From: Streptomyces fumanus
Lineage (GTDB): Bacteria > Actinomycetota > Actinomycetes > Streptomycetales > Streptomycetaceae
Direction: 5' to 3'
DNA length: 64,000 nt
NCBI RefSeq assembly: GCF_014655295.1
Contig: NZ_BNBI01000001.1
Location: forward strand, 310,001 to 374,000
A program made the translations under genes and the position numbers. Under the pieces are notes generated by a model. It searched no databases. It was not told where the DNA came from and worked only from the letters and a program-made list of their open reading frames with translations. Below, in pieces: positions 1-8,884 of the stretch. Each line of letters opens with the position of its first letter. Position 1 is the first letter of the stretch.

Positions 1-2155
1 ACCCGCCCGTCGAGGCGGCGTCCGCGTAGCGCCAACCGCTGCCCTTGAAACGGTACTTGTAACGGGTGACGTCGGCGGACGGCGAGTCGAAGGTGAAGGT
101 GCCGTAGTCGCCCACTCCCGCGTGCCACTGCTCGTCGTCCGGGTATCGGTCGGATGTCACGACCGGCGCCTTGGGCGCGGTCGCGTCGTAGATGAACTCG
201 CACCGGGTCGCGTCCCCGTCCAGGCTCCAGCGTCCGTAGGAGGTGCCGTCGTGGCCGCGTACCGCCCAGCCGATCACCGTGTTCTGCGGCAGGGTGAAGG
301 CTGCCTCGTCGTCACCCTGCACCTTCGACCCGACGACGTAGGTGAAGGTCGCCACGCCCGTCTGGTCGCTCCAAGAACTGTCCACCGTGCTCTTCGCCGC
401 AGTCGTCACATAGTGGTCGACGGTGGTCGAGCCGGAGGTCCACCACACGTGGAACTGGGCCTTCAGCCGCTCCGAATTGGCCCCGGTGTCACCATGGTCG
501 TAGTCCCGGATCACCGCGGTCAGCTTCGGCGGGTCGGAGACGTAGTGCTCGGTGGCGTGGCCGTACTCGCACGCGCCACCGGGCGTCATCTTCAGGTCGC
601 TCGTATCGGGCTGCAGGGGCGGCCGGTTGTAGGTGACTTCCAAGTGCGCGTTTCCGCAGAACCGCTTCCAGTACGAGTATTCGCCCTCGTCACCGGCCCG
701 GAGCCGGAACGTGGTGGTGTCCCAGCCGCTGTCCGCTGCCTTCTGGACCGTGCTCTTCACGTTGAAGCGCACGTTCTGATTCGTACTCGTGCACGATCCG
801 GCCGGATTGGTCGGTGACTGCGAGGCGACCGTTTCCTTCAGCGACGGCTGGTTGTTCCAGTTGGTGGCGGAGCTGATGGCACTGGCGCTCCCGGAGTTGA
901 CTCGGCCCAACTGCACCTCGCGCGCGCTGCTGCTGTAGGTGAACACCATGGTCACGGCGAACTGTGCCGACAGGATGTCCTTGCCCTCGAACGCGCCGGT
1001 CGGTATCGCGAAGAACTGCCGCTTGACGTCGTCACCGGAGGCACAGCGCACCGACACGTCGGCCGGGCAGCGGCCCACCCCCTCGTCATCGGAGAACTTC
1101 CAGAACTCCGACGACGCGTAGTGGGAGGACACCATCGTCCAGGAGGACCTGTTGGCCGTCCTGACGACCGGGTCGATATAGAGGGGGAACCGCGTGTCCT
1201 CCCCCGTGAGCAGGCTCCGGTCCGGCTCAAGGGCCAGCGTCTCCCCGGACACGTCGATGGACACGTCGGCGACCTGCGCGCCGTCCGGCGGCGTCATCCC
1301 TCCGTCCGTCGGGCCGCCGTCCCCGGCAGCCAGACTCTCCGCCCGGGCGGCCACCGGGTCCGCTGTCTCCCCGCCGGCGACGCTGTCGTGGCTCGAGTCC
1401 CACATCAGCGGCTGCGGCGCCTCGAAGACCACACCGGAGCCGGATGCGTCCTGGCCCTCGATCCCTCCGTCCTCCGTCTCGGTCAACGACAGGTCGCGGG
1501 TGTGCACGGGCAGTTCGAGACGGCTCAGCGCCGGATTGGCCGCGGCTTCGGCGTTCTTGACCACCAGCAGGTGCGAGAAGCCCTCCGCCTCGGCGGTCAG
1601 ACGCAGGTCCACGCCCGGCAGCACGTCGGCATAGGTGGCGGTGGACCCCTCCACCTGCGGTTCCGGAAGGTCCGCCGACCAGTCGAGGGACAGCGCACGG
1701 CCGTCCTTCTCCATCCGGCCGAAGGTCCGCCCGCCACCGCCGGAGAACGACATCGCAGTCACCGCCGCCTTGGGTGCCCATGTTCCGTCGGGCCGGCGCT
1801 CCAACGTGGTGTCGACGTCCCGCCAAGACCCGTCCTTGCGGACCCGGACCGGCTGTACGGACTCGGTCTGCGTGAACGTACCGTCGGGGTTGGCCACGGT
1901 CGTGCTGCGTTCGGTGCGCAGGTTGAGTACCTCGACGCCCTCACCAGAGGCCATCGCCTTCGCCCGTGCCTGGTCCGCGCCGACTGCACCGGCCGTACTG
2001 CCCGCTTCGGTGGCGGCCGCACGAGCCTGCTCCGCCCCGCCGATCGGCACCACCAGACCCACGGCCAGGACGCCCGCCGTGACAGCACCCACCAGGGAAT
2101 GCCTGCGCCAGCGAGGCGCGTAGGCTCTCTTCGCCACCGTCTTCGTCCTGTTCAT
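1..2155 (-). CDS. Large secreted surface protein (DNRLRE/LamG or RHS-like), C-terminal part outside window
   Basis: Minus-strand frame open from an ATG at 2155 to the window edge: 718 codons and no stop, so the gene is truncated by the window. The N-terminus (MNRTKTVAKRAYAPRWRR, then a hydrophobic stretch ending near AEQARA) is a Sec signal peptide. The next roughly 300 residues look like the N-terminal module of the very long Streptomyces LamG/RHS-type extracellular proteins (motifs SWRDVDTTLERRPDGTW and TYADVLPGVDLRLTAE). A DNRLRE-like segment follows (FPLYIDPVVRT, with VQKAADSGWDTTTFRL further on), then Ig-like repeats (the FIYDATAPKAPVV segment). Its ATG overlaps the stop of the upstream FG-GAP gene in an ATGA, implying translational coupling. 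Such proteins usually end in LamG, RHS or toxin domains; that end is not visible. Family placement is from remembered homologues, and the exact C-terminal type is unknown. Confidence 0.8.
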   Translation of the reverse strand, partial: MNRTKTVAKRAYAPRWRRHSLVGAVTAGVLAVGLVVPIGGAEQARAAATEAGSTAGAVGADQARAKAMASGEGVEVLNLRTERSTTVANPDGTFTQTESVQPVRVRKDGSWRDVDTTLERRPDGTWAPKAAVTAMSFSGGGGRTFGRMEKDGRALSLDWSADLPEPQVEGSTATYADVLPGVDLRLTAEAEGFSHLLVVKNAEAAANPALSRLELPVHTRDLSLTETEDGGIEGQDASGSGVVFEAPQPLMWDSSHDSVAGGETADPVAARAESLAAGDGGPTDGGMTPPDGAQVADVSIDVSGETLALEPDRSLLTGEDTRFPLYIDPVVRTANRSSWTMVSSHYASSEFWKFSDDEGVGRCPADVSVRCASGDDVKRQFFAIPTGAFEGKDILSAQFAVTMVFTYSSSAREVQLGRVNSGSASAISSATNWNNQPSLKETVASQSPTNPAGSCTSTNQNVRFNVKSTVQKAADSGWDTTTFRLRAGDEGEYSYWKRFCGNAHLEVTYNRPPLQPDTSDLKMTPGGACEYGHATEHYVSDPPKLTAVIRDYDHGDTGANSERLKAQFHVWWTSGSTTVDHYVTTAAKSTVDSSWSDQTGVATFTYVVGSKVQGDDEAAFTLPQNTVIGWAVRGHDGTSYGRWSLDGDATRCEFIYDATAPKAPVVTSDRYPDDEQWHAGVGDYGTFTFDSPSADVTRYKYRFKGSGWRYADAASTGG

Positions 2156-3750
2156 CCGTGGATCACCCCGAAGGAGGCGCCCTCGTCGGGGAGTCCGCCC
2201 GCACCGGGCCGATAGGTCGTCGCCGTGCCCGACCCCGCGTCGACCGCCGACCACGGCATCGTGTACAGGACTCCCTTGCTCGTCGCCGGTTCCTTGCTGT
2301 ACGGCACCCCTACGTAGAGGGTGTTGCTGCCGGACCAGAGGCTCATGCCCGTGTAGTCGCGTGCCGTGGCGGGGCCGGGCAGCAGGCTTCCCGCCCCACC
2401 GCGGGTGAGCACCTTGTCCGAGGCTCCGGGTGACGTGTCCAGGGGCCGGAAGATCTGCACCGCCCCGGCGTCCTTGGCATCACCGACGTCCCGGCCCGGC
2501 ACGGAGACGGCCAGCCGGACCGTGCCGCTCGTGGTCACCACGGACGTGTCGGTGTTCGCGATGGTCACCCGTTGCCCGAAGAAGTCACTGGCCGCCGGGG
2601 TGCCCTCGACATCGGCGGACGAGGTGTCGATCGACGCCACCGAGGTGTAAGCGCCGGACGGCTGGACGCGCACCACCGCGACCAGGCCCGCGCTGCGTAC
2701 TGACCCGACGGCCTCTCCGGGTACGCCGATGGCCAGCAGGGCGTCGGAGTTGTAGGTCTGGTTTGAGGGCCGGTATCCGGTCATGCTGAGCGAGGCGCCG
2801 AACTGGTCCCCCGCTTCCGCGGAGTCCGGCAGCGCGTCGGCGGCCCGGCCCTGTCCCAGCCCGGCGAGCGCCACGGGACAACTGCCGTCCAGGGTGTGGC
2901 TGAAGACGGCCACGGCACCCGCGAACTCTTCCGTGCCGACCGCCTCACCGGGGCTCCCGGCCGCGAAGTAGCGGTTCGTACCCGCCAGCGCCATGCCCAT
3001 CCGGTCGTACGCCTCGACCACACCGCCCACGCCTGGGGTGTTCTGATTGACGCCGCACACAGCAGAGCCCTGCTTGTACTCGACCTGGCCGGCCTCGGTG
3101 TGAGCAACGTCGTCGACCGTCACGGACTCGCCCGGCACACCGACCGCCAGCCACGGGTCTCCGCTCGCCGCGGTGCCCGCGGCCAGCGCGTAGCCGAAGC
3201 GGTCGTACGCCTCGGACGCCGTTCCGGGATGCAGCGTCCGCTGCGTCCAGGCGTCGACGGGTGCCCCGGTCCCGATACCCGAGGGTGACCCATGGAAGAC
3301 GTAAACCGCACCGGCGTCCACCCGGTTCACGCCGTCCACCAACACGTCCTCGTAGGGCACGCCGACGACCACGTCCGAGCAACCGTCGCCGTCCGCGTCG
3401 TACACGGCACGCGAGAAACCGAACTGGTCGCCCTGCTCCGGTGTGGCGTCGACGCTGGACAGCGCCTGGGTCAGTTCCACCGTCCCCTTGCCGCCGCCGT
3501 ACACGACGCGGACCACCCCGGCGTTCGCCACGCCGTCGACGGACGCCTCGGGGTCACCGATCGCCTGGTCGAACACGCCGTCGCCGTTGAAGTCCGACGC
3601 GGCACCCGAACATGCCGCTGCCACGGCGGTCCCGGCGACCGGCTGAGCCTGCACCGGCCCCGCCGCGGCCATGGAGACCACCGCCCCGGCCAGGGCGCCG
3701 AGCACCCTGTGGATTCCGCGCACACTCCACCCCACAGCCGTCACCTTCAC
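2152..3750 (-). CDS. Secreted FG-GAP repeat (integrin-alpha-like beta-propeller) protein
   Basis: A 532-residue protein with a signal peptide (hydrophobic core LGALAGAVVSMAAAG, probable cleavage after VQA). It then carries about seven FG-GAP/VCBS-type blades: SDFNGDGVFDQAIGDPEA is a classic calcium-binding DxDGDG loop, followed by repeated FG.A/FG.S units and VGVPGE-type turns. It is expected to fold as an extracellular beta-propeller in an adhesion or binding role; no catalytic motif is visible. The start is uncertain: GTG codons at 3750, 3744, 3735 and 3726 are in frame, and the GTG at 3735 has the best-spaced AAGG. It ends in an ATGA overlap with the giant surface protein, so the two are almost certainly co-translated and probably act together at the cell surface. 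The roughly 150 bp upstream is AT-richer than its surroundings and likely holds the promoter. Confidence 0.85.
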   Translation of the reverse strand: MKVTAVGWSVRGIHRVLGALAGAVVSMAAAGPVQAQPVAGTAVAAACSGAASDFNGDGVFDQAIGDPEASVDGVANAGVVRVVYGGGKGTVELTQALSSVDATPEQGDQFGFSRAVYDADGDGCSDVVVGVPYEDVLVDGVNRVDAGAVYVFHGSPSGIGTGAPVDAWTQRTLHPGTASEAYDRFGYALAAGTAASGDPWLAVGVPGESVTVDDVAHTEAGQVEYKQGSAVCGVNQNTPGVGGVVEAYDRMGMALAGTNRYFAAGSPGEAVGTEEFAGAVAVFSHTLDGSCPVALAGLGQGRAADALPDSAEAGDQFGASLSMTGYRPSNQTYNSDALLAIGVPGEAVGSVRSAGLVAVVRVQPSGAYTSVASIDTSSADVEGTPAASDFFGQRVTIANTDTSVVTTSGTVRLAVSVPGRDVGDAKDAGAVQIFRPLDTSPGASDKVLTRGGAGSLLPGPATARDYTGMSLWSGSNTLYVGVPYSKEPATSKGVLYTMPWSAVDAGSGTATTYRPGAGGLPDEGASFGVIHG

Positions 3751-3899
3751 GGAAATTTCGCAACTCTTACGGGAACCGCAAGATCAGAGGACGCTGCGCA
3801 GGCTATGGATCACGGAACGTGCATCACAAGAGCACTTTCAGCCACCAGAAGCGTGAATGGGCCAACTATCTCTCCGGGGGAACTCCTCCAGCGCTCCCC

Positions 3900-4392
3900 T
3901 CAAGCCACCCACTGCTCCCACGCCAGATCGGCCACCAGCGCCAAGACCACCGTCAGCAGCAAGAGCCGATGCCCAGGCCGGCCAGGCCGATCGCGGCGAG
4001 GACGCGGCGGCGGGTGACCGGGCCGGGCGCGGGGGCCGTGCCGAAGGCGGGCCGCAGGATGACGAAGGCGGCGACGGCGAGGAGGACCACCATGATGACC
4101 GGCCGGAGAACCTCCGTGCTCATCCCGGCCGCGAGGAACGCCCCCGCCGAGGAGCCGGCGAGTGCCGCCAGGCCGATGCGGACGGCGGTGCGGACGTCGA
4201 CCGGAGCCTTGCGGGCGTAGGTGACCGCCGCGCCGGTGGTGCCGACGATGGCGACCGCCTTGTTGGTGCCGAGCGCGTGCGCGGCCGGGGTGCCGGCGGG
4301 CAGGCCGAGCAGCAGGGCCGGCAGCAACAGGAGCCCCCCGCCGCCGACCACGGCGTCGATCCAGCCGGCCGGCCCCCTCCCCCACGCACGAC
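3900..4392 (-). pseudogene. TauE/SafE (TSUP, DUF81) family exporter remnant with internal deletion
   Basis: Read on the minus strand, positions about 4380-3965 encode an unmistakable TSUP segment (AGWIDAVVGGGGLLLLPALL, then HALGTNKAVAIVGTTGA and a second hydrophobic half) up to GLAGLGIG, where a stop follows at 3953-3955. In another frame, at once downstream, is the typical TSUP C-terminus (LLLTVVLALVADLAWEQWVA, stop at 3900-3902). Intact family members have about 250 residues, with roughly 90-100 residues between these segments. The simplest reading is an internal deletion of about 300 bp with its junction near 3965 that also shifts the frame. The first 15-20 residues are missing too: AGWIDAVV is preceded by unrelated proline/arginine-rich coding with no start. 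It lies next to the nitrite reductase operon, which may once have been its functional partner. Confidence 0.8.
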
Positions 4393-4394
4393 GC

Positions 4395-4550
4395 CCCCAG
4401 CCGGAAAAGGTCCTCCTCCCGCTCCCCGGCCGAGGAGAGCCCCCTCCCGCCCCGGCCGAGGAAAGCCACCCTCCTGCCCCCGGCCTGCGGAGCCCCGCGC
4501 CCGGGAGCGCCCAGCCCTCACACCCACCCCCCGCCCCCGCTGAGCGCAGC
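4395..4550. other. C-rich intergenic debris with short direct repeats
   Basis: This stretch between the exporter remnant and the nitrite operon is strongly C-rich on the plus strand. It holds two near-identical short units (ccccggccgaggagagcc at about 4424 and ccccggccgaggaaagcc at about 4451) separated by pyrimidine-rich sequence. No gene is supported. It looks like decayed or rearranged DNA replacing the 5' end of the exporter gene. Confidence 0.45.
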
Positions 4551-4588
4551 GTTCCGCGTGGGAAACAGGTGTGATGCGGTCGGGTAAC
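4551..4588 (+). promoter_or_regulatory. GlnR-type box upstream of the nitrite reductase operon
   Basis: GTTCC-N6-GAAAC-N6-GATGC-N6-GTAAC: four half-sites at exact 11-bp steps (4551, 4562, 4573, 4584). The Streptomyces GlnR consensus is GTnAC-n6-GaAAC-n6-GTnAC-n6-GaAAC. Half-sites 1, 2 and 4 match at 4, 5 and 4 of 5 positions; the third is weak. The box ends 22 bp before the ATG at 4611. GlnR is known to control nirB in S. coelicolor, so the expected role is activation under nitrogen limitation. Confidence 0.7.
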
Positions 4589-4610
4589 ACCCGCGCCGCA
4601 CGCTCGGGGC

Positions 4611-5825
4611 ATGACCTCGAATGCGCGTGTGGTGGTGATCGGCGCCGGTCTGGCGGGCGTGGCACTCGCCCGGCGACTGGGCGAGCTGGGCGTGCCCGCG
4701 CTGCTGATCGGCGAGGAGGAGCACCGCCCGTACAACCGGGTGCTGCTCGCCGAGGTGCTCGCCGGGCGGTACCGCCCCGAGGTGATCGCGCTGCCCGCGC
4801 CCGGCGGGCTGGTCCGGGGCCGGGTCACCGGCGTGGACCGGGCCGCACGGACCGTGACCTGCGCCGACGGCCAGGTCTTCGAGTACGGGACGCTGGTGCT
4901 GGCGACCGGCTCCAACCCCGTACTGCCGCCGCTGCGCGGGCTGTTCGGCGCGGACCAGAGGCTGCCCCGGGGCGTGCACGCGTTCCGGACCATGGACGAC
5001 TGCCTCGGACTGTCCGGGGCGGTGCGGCCGGGGGTCCGCGCGGTGGTCATCGGCGGCGGCCTGCTCGGGGTCTCCGCGGCCCGCGCGCTGGCCGTGCGCG
5101 GCGCGCAGGTCGTGGTCGCCCAGCAGTCCGAGCGGCTGATGGAACGCCAGCTCGACCCGGCCGCCTCCGCGCTGGTGCGCCGGCACCTGGCCGGCCTGGG
5201 CGTGGAGGTGCACACCGAGTGCCGGGTACGGGACGTGCGCTGCGTCGGCGGCGCGGTCCGCTCGGTGGAGCTGGCCGACGGGTACGCGCTCGACGCCGAC
5301 CTGGTGGTGCTGGCGTGCGGGGTCAGCCCCCGGGTGGGGCTGGCCCGGGACGCCGCGCTCGACGTGCGCAAGGGCGTCGTCGTCGACGACGAGCTGCGCA
5401 CCTCCGACCCGCACATCCGGGCGATCGGCGACTGCGCGCAGCACGCCGGCACGCTGTACGGGCTCGCCGCCCCCGCGCTGGAACAGGCCGACGCCCTCGC
5501 CCGTTCCCTCGCCGGGCACCCGGGCGCCCGCTACACCGGCACCCGCTCCCTGACCCGGCTCACGCTCACCGGGGCGGACAGCCCCTTCGACCTCGCCGCG
5601 TTCGGCGAGACCGATCCCCGTCCCGGCGACGACGTCGTGCAGCTCGCCGACGCCACCCGGGGCACGTACCGCAAGGTCGTCGTCCGCGACGACCGCCTGG
5701 TCGGCGGGGTCCTCGTCGGCGAACTCGGCACCGTCGGCGCGCTCGCCCGCGCCTGGGAGGGAGCAGAGCCGCTCCCCGACGACGGCCCCCTGCTCCACTT
5801 GCTCACCCATGACGGAGGCGCCTGA
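4611..5825 (+). CDS. FAD/NAD(P)-dependent oxidoreductase of the nitrite/nitrate assimilation operon
   Basis: A 404-residue pyridine nucleotide-disulfide oxidoreductase of the class that supplies electrons to assimilatory nitrite or nitrate reductase. The N-terminal FAD dinucleotide fold is VIGAGLAGVALARRL (about residues 9-23), ATGSNP is near residue 98, and a second NAD(P) Rossmann motif VIGGGLLGVSAARAL is near residues 145-160. The FAD-binding segment IRAIGDCAQH is near residue 265. It resembles the N-terminal half of NirB but has no iron-sulphur cysteines. Its stop abuts the nirB ATG with no gap, so the two are co-transcribed and probably translationally coupled. The ATG at 4611 precedes the dinucleotide motif by eight codons and has no strong Shine-Dalgarno. 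Confidence 0.88.
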   Translation: MTSNARVVVIGAGLAGVALARRLGELGVPALLIGEEEHRPYNRVLLAEVLAGRYRPEVIALPAPGGLVRGRVTGVDRAARTVTCADGQVFEYGTLVLATGSNPVLPPLRGLFGADQRLPRGVHAFRTMDDCLGLSGAVRPGVRAVVIGGGLLGVSAARALAVRGAQVVVAQQSERLMERQLDPAASALVRRHLAGLGVEVHTECRVRDVRCVGGAVRSVELADGYALDADLVVLACGVSPRVGLARDAALDVRKGVVVDDELRTSDPHIRAIGDCAQHAGTLYGLAAPALEQADALARSLAGHPGARYTGTRSLTRLTLTGADSPFDLAAFGETDPRPGDDVVQLADATRGTYRKVVVRDDRLVGGVLVGELGTVGALARAWEGAEPLPDDGPLLHLLTHDGGA

Positions 5826-8432
5826 ATGTCCACGACCGCATCTCTCGGGGACCGGCCCCGCCCGACCATCGTGCTCGTCGGCCACGGCATGGTCGGCCAG
5901 CGCTTCCTGGAGGCGCTCGCCGAGCGCGGCCTGACCGGCACGCACCGCGTGGTGGTGCTGTGCGAGGAGCCGCGCCCCGCCTACGACCGGGTCCAGCTCA
6001 CCTCGTACTTCTCGGGCCGGACCCCCGAGGACCTGTCGATGACCGACCCCGCGTTCATCGAGGCGCACGGCATCGAGCTGTACGTCGGCGACCCGGCCGA
6101 GACGGTCGACCGGGAGGCGCGGACGGTCACCGCGCGGTCGGGGCGGGTCGTCGCCTACGACACGCTCGTGCTGGCCACCGGGTCCTACCCGTTCGTGCCG
6201 CCGGTCCCGGGCAAGGACGCGACGGGGTGCTTCGTGTACCGCACGATCGAGGACCTGCTCGCCATCGAGGAGTACGCGCGGACCGCGGCGACCGGCGCCG
6301 TGGTGGGCGGCGGGCTGCTCGGCCTGGAGGCGGCCGGCGCGCTCAAGGGCCTGGGCCTGGCCGCGCACATCGTGGAGTTCGCGCCCCGGCTGATGCCGGT
6401 GCAGGTGGACGAGGGCGGTGGCGCGGCGCTGCTGCGGACCATCGAGGGGATGGGTCTGAGCGTGCACACGGGGGTGGGCACGCAGGAGATCGTCACCGGG
6501 CCGGACGGCGCCGTCACCGGCATGAAGCTGTCCGACGGCTCCGAACTCGCCACCGACCTGGTGGTGTTCAGCGCCGGGGTCCGCCCCCGCGACCAGCTCG
6601 CCCGGGACTGCGGGCTGGCGGTCGGCGAGCGCGGCGGCATCGCGGTCGACGAGCAGTGCCGTACCGTCACCGACCCGCACGTCTTCGCCATCGGCGAGTG
6701 CGCGCTGGCGGCCGACGGCCGGGTGTACGGCCTGGTCGCGCCGGGGTACGAGCAGGCCCAGACCGCGGCGGCCACCATCGCCTCGGACGAGGCGGCGTTC
6801 ACCGGCGCCGACCTGTCCACCAAGCTGAAGCTGCTCGGCGTGGACGTGGCGTCCTTCGGCGACGCGCACGGCACCGCCGAGGACTGCCTGGACGTCGTCT
6901 ACTCCGATTCCCGCGCGGGCCTGTACAAGAAGCTGGTCATCGGCCGCGACGGCACCCTGCTCGGCGGCATCCTGGTCGGCGACGCGGAGGCGTACGGCAC
7001 GCTGCGCGCGTTCACCGGGTCGGTGCCGCCGGTCTCCCCCGAGTCGCTGGTGCTGCCGGCCGGCGCCGGGGCGCCCGCCCAGTTGGGCCCGGCCGCGCTG
7101 CCCGACGACGCGATCGTCTGCTCCTGCCACAACGTGTCCAAGGGCACGATCCGCGGCGCGGTCACCGAGCACTCCTGCACCACCGTGCCCGAGGTGAAGA
7201 AGTGCACCAAGGCCGGCACCGGCTGCGGCTCCTGCGTCAAGGTGCTCGGCCAGTTGGTCACCGCCGAGCTGGAGGCGAGCGGCGTCGAGGTCGACAAGGG
7301 CCTGTGCGGCTGCTTCGGCCGCACCCGCGAGGAGCTGTACGAGATCGTGCTGGCGCTGCGCATCACCTCGTACCAGGACCTGCTGGACCGGTACGGCCGC
7401 GAGGAGGCCCGGGGCGGCGACGGCTGCGAGGTCTGCAAGCCGGCGGTCGGCTCGATCATCGCCTCCCTCGCCCCGGCCATCGGCGCCAGCGGTTACGTCC
7501 TGGACGGCGAGCAGGCCGCGCTCCAGGACACCAACGACCACTTCCTGGCCAACCTGCAGCGGAACGGCTCGTACTCGGTCGTCCCGCGCATCCCCGGGGG
7601 TGAGATCGCGCCGGAGAAGCTGATCGTGATCGGGGAGATCGCCCGGGACTTCGGGCTCTACACGAAGATCACCGGCGGGCAGCGGATCGACATGTTCGGC
7701 GCGCGGGTGGAGCAACTGCCGTCGATCTGGGCGCGGTTGGTGGACGCGGGCTTCGAGTCCGGGCACGCGTACGGCAAGTCGCTGCGGACGGTGAAGTCCT
7801 GCGTGGGGCAGACCTGGTGCCGGTACGGCGTGCAGGACTCGGTGCGCATGGCGATCGACCTGGAGTTGCGCTACCGGGGGCTGAGGTCCCCGCACAAGCT
7901 GAAGTCGGCGGTGTCCGGCTGCGCCCGCGAGTGCGCCGAGGCCCAGTCCAAGGACTTCGGCGTCATCGCCACCGCCAACGGCTGGAACCTCTACGTCGGC
8001 GGCAACGGCGGCGCCACCCCGCGCCACGCCGACCTGCTCGCCCAGGACCTGTCCGACGCGGAGCTGGTCCGCCTGATCGACCGGTTCCTGATGTTCTACA
8101 TCCGTACCGCCGAGCCCCTGGAGCGCACCGCGACCTGGCTGGAGCGGATCCCCGGCGGCCTGGACCACGTACGGGACGTGGTGGTGCACGACTCGCTCGG
8201 CATCTGCGACGAACTGGAGGCCCTGATGGCCGCCCATGTCGCCGGCTACCGCGACGAGTGGGCCGAGACCGTCAACGACCCCGAGAAGCTCGCCCGGTTC
8301 GTGTCCTTCGTCAACGCCCCCGGCACCCCGGACCCGCTGGTCGGCTTCGTGCCCGAACGCGACCAGATGAAGCCCGACCTGCCGCTGCTGGCCATCGGCC
8401 GCCGCCCCCTGGAAGGAAGCACCCAGCGATGA
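5826..8432 (+). CDS. nirB: Assimilatory nitrite reductase [NAD(P)H], large subunit
   Basis: An 868-residue cytoplasmic enzyme reducing nitrite to ammonium with NAD(P)H. Domain order: FAD fold (GHGMVGQRFLEAL, about 18-30); NAD fold (VVGGGLLGLEAAG, about 158-170); BFD-type [2Fe-2S] cysteines (CSCHN near 432-436, CGSC near 466-469); a second BFD-like stretch (LCGCFGRT, CEVC); a ferredoxin-like half-domain; and the siroheme/[4Fe-4S] site with cysteines in SCVGQTWC (near 659/665) and GCARECAEA (near 699/703). All cluster ligands are present and the length is normal for actinobacterial NirB. It directly follows the oxidoreductase and overlaps nirD by ATGA. The operon sits behind a GlnR-like box, consistent with nitrogen control. 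Confidence 0.96.
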   Translation: MSTTASLGDRPRPTIVLVGHGMVGQRFLEALAERGLTGTHRVVVLCEEPRPAYDRVQLTSYFSGRTPEDLSMTDPAFIEAHGIELYVGDPAETVDREARTVTARSGRVVAYDTLVLATGSYPFVPPVPGKDATGCFVYRTIEDLLAIEEYARTAATGAVVGGGLLGLEAAGALKGLGLAAHIVEFAPRLMPVQVDEGGGAALLRTIEGMGLSVHTGVGTQEIVTGPDGAVTGMKLSDGSELATDLVVFSAGVRPRDQLARDCGLAVGERGGIAVDEQCRTVTDPHVFAIGECALAADGRVYGLVAPGYEQAQTAAATIASDEAAFTGADLSTKLKLLGVDVASFGDAHGTAEDCLDVVYSDSRAGLYKKLVIGRDGTLLGGILVGDAEAYGTLRAFTGSVPPVSPESLVLPAGAGAPAQLGPAALPDDAIVCSCHNVSKGTIRGAVTEHSCTTVPEVKKCTKAGTGCGSCVKVLGQLVTAELEASGVEVDKGLCGCFGRTREELYEIVLALRITSYQDLLDRYGREEARGGDGCEVCKPAVGSIIASLAPAIGASGYVLDGEQAALQDTNDHFLANLQRNGSYSVVPRIPGGEIAPEKLIVIGEIARDFGLYTKITGGQRIDMFGARVEQLPSIWARLVDAGFESGHAYGKSLRTVKSCVGQTWCRYGVQDSVRMAIDLELRYRGLRSPHKLKSAVSGCARECAEAQSKDFGVIATANGWNLYVGGNGGATPRHADLLAQDLSDAELVRLIDRFLMFYIRTAEPLERTATWLERIPGGLDHVRDVVVHDSLGICDELEALMAAHVAGYRDEWAETVNDPEKLARFVSFVNAPGTPDPLVGFVPERDQMKPDLPLLAIGRRPLEGSTQR

Positions 8433-8779
8433 CCCTGGCACCCGAGACGACCGATCTGAAGATCCGGCTGCGGCTCGCGGACGACTGGTTCCCGGTCTGC
8501 GACCTGAGCGCCCTGCTGCCCGGCCGGGGGGTGGCGGCCCTGCTGCCCGACGGCCGGCAGGCGGCCCTCTTCCGCGACCGCGCGGGCGGGCTGTACGCCA
8601 TCGACAACCGCGACCCGTTCACCGGCGCGGCGGTCCTCTCCCGGGGCCTGACCGGCACCCACCGGGGCCGCCCGTTCGTCGCCTCGCCCCTGCTCAAGCA
8701 GCGCTTCGACCTCACCACGGGCGAGTGCCTGGACGACGCGTCGGTCCGGGTGACGGCGTACGAGGTGAAGGCGGCGTGA
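8429..8779 (+). CDS. nirD: Nitrite reductase small subunit (NirD, Rieske-like fold)
   Basis: A 116-residue small subunit that assembles with NirB. It shows the Rieske-type beta fold signature of NirD (WFPVCDLSALLPGRG near the N-terminus, LYAIDNRDPFTGAAVLSRG in the middle, KQRFDLTTGECLDD near the end) but lacks the Cys/His pairs of true Rieske proteins, as is normal for NirD. The ATG at 8429 overlaps the nirB stop (ATGA), so translation is coupled. The last codons and stop are part of an imperfect tandem duplication that extends into the downstream spacer. Confidence 0.95.
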   Translation: MTLAPETTDLKIRLRLADDWFPVCDLSALLPGRGVAALLPDGRQAALFRDRAGGLYAIDNRDPFTGAAVLSRGLTGTHRGRPFVASPLLKQRFDLTTGECLDDASVRVTAYEVKAA

Positions 8780-8839
8780 CGCCCGCGGGGCGGGAGCGTA
8801 CGAGGTGACGGCGGTGTGGCGCGCGGCCCGCGGGGCGGG
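8756..8839. repeat. Imperfect tandem duplication of the nirD 3' end
   Basis: The segment gcgtacgaggtgaaggcggc and what follows (8756-8794, ending cccgcggggcggg) recurs at 8796-8839 as gcgtacgaggtgacggcggt, also ending cccgcggggcggg. The first copy contains the end of nirD and its stop; the second copy has lost the stop (gtgtggc replaces gcgtgac) and lies in the spacer. It is a local duplication with later drift. Confidence 0.7.
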
Positions 8840-8884
8840 TCGGTGACCTGCTCCGGAACGGTGTACGCGGGCGCTTAAGGAGGC

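Noticed and set aside
4518..8441. 1307-codon open frame antisense to the oxidoreductase and nirB
   Set aside because: Composition is the Gly/Ala/Arg/Val/His pattern of a shadow frame in G+C-rich DNA. It mirrors nirB codon bias and has no recognisable domain or start site.
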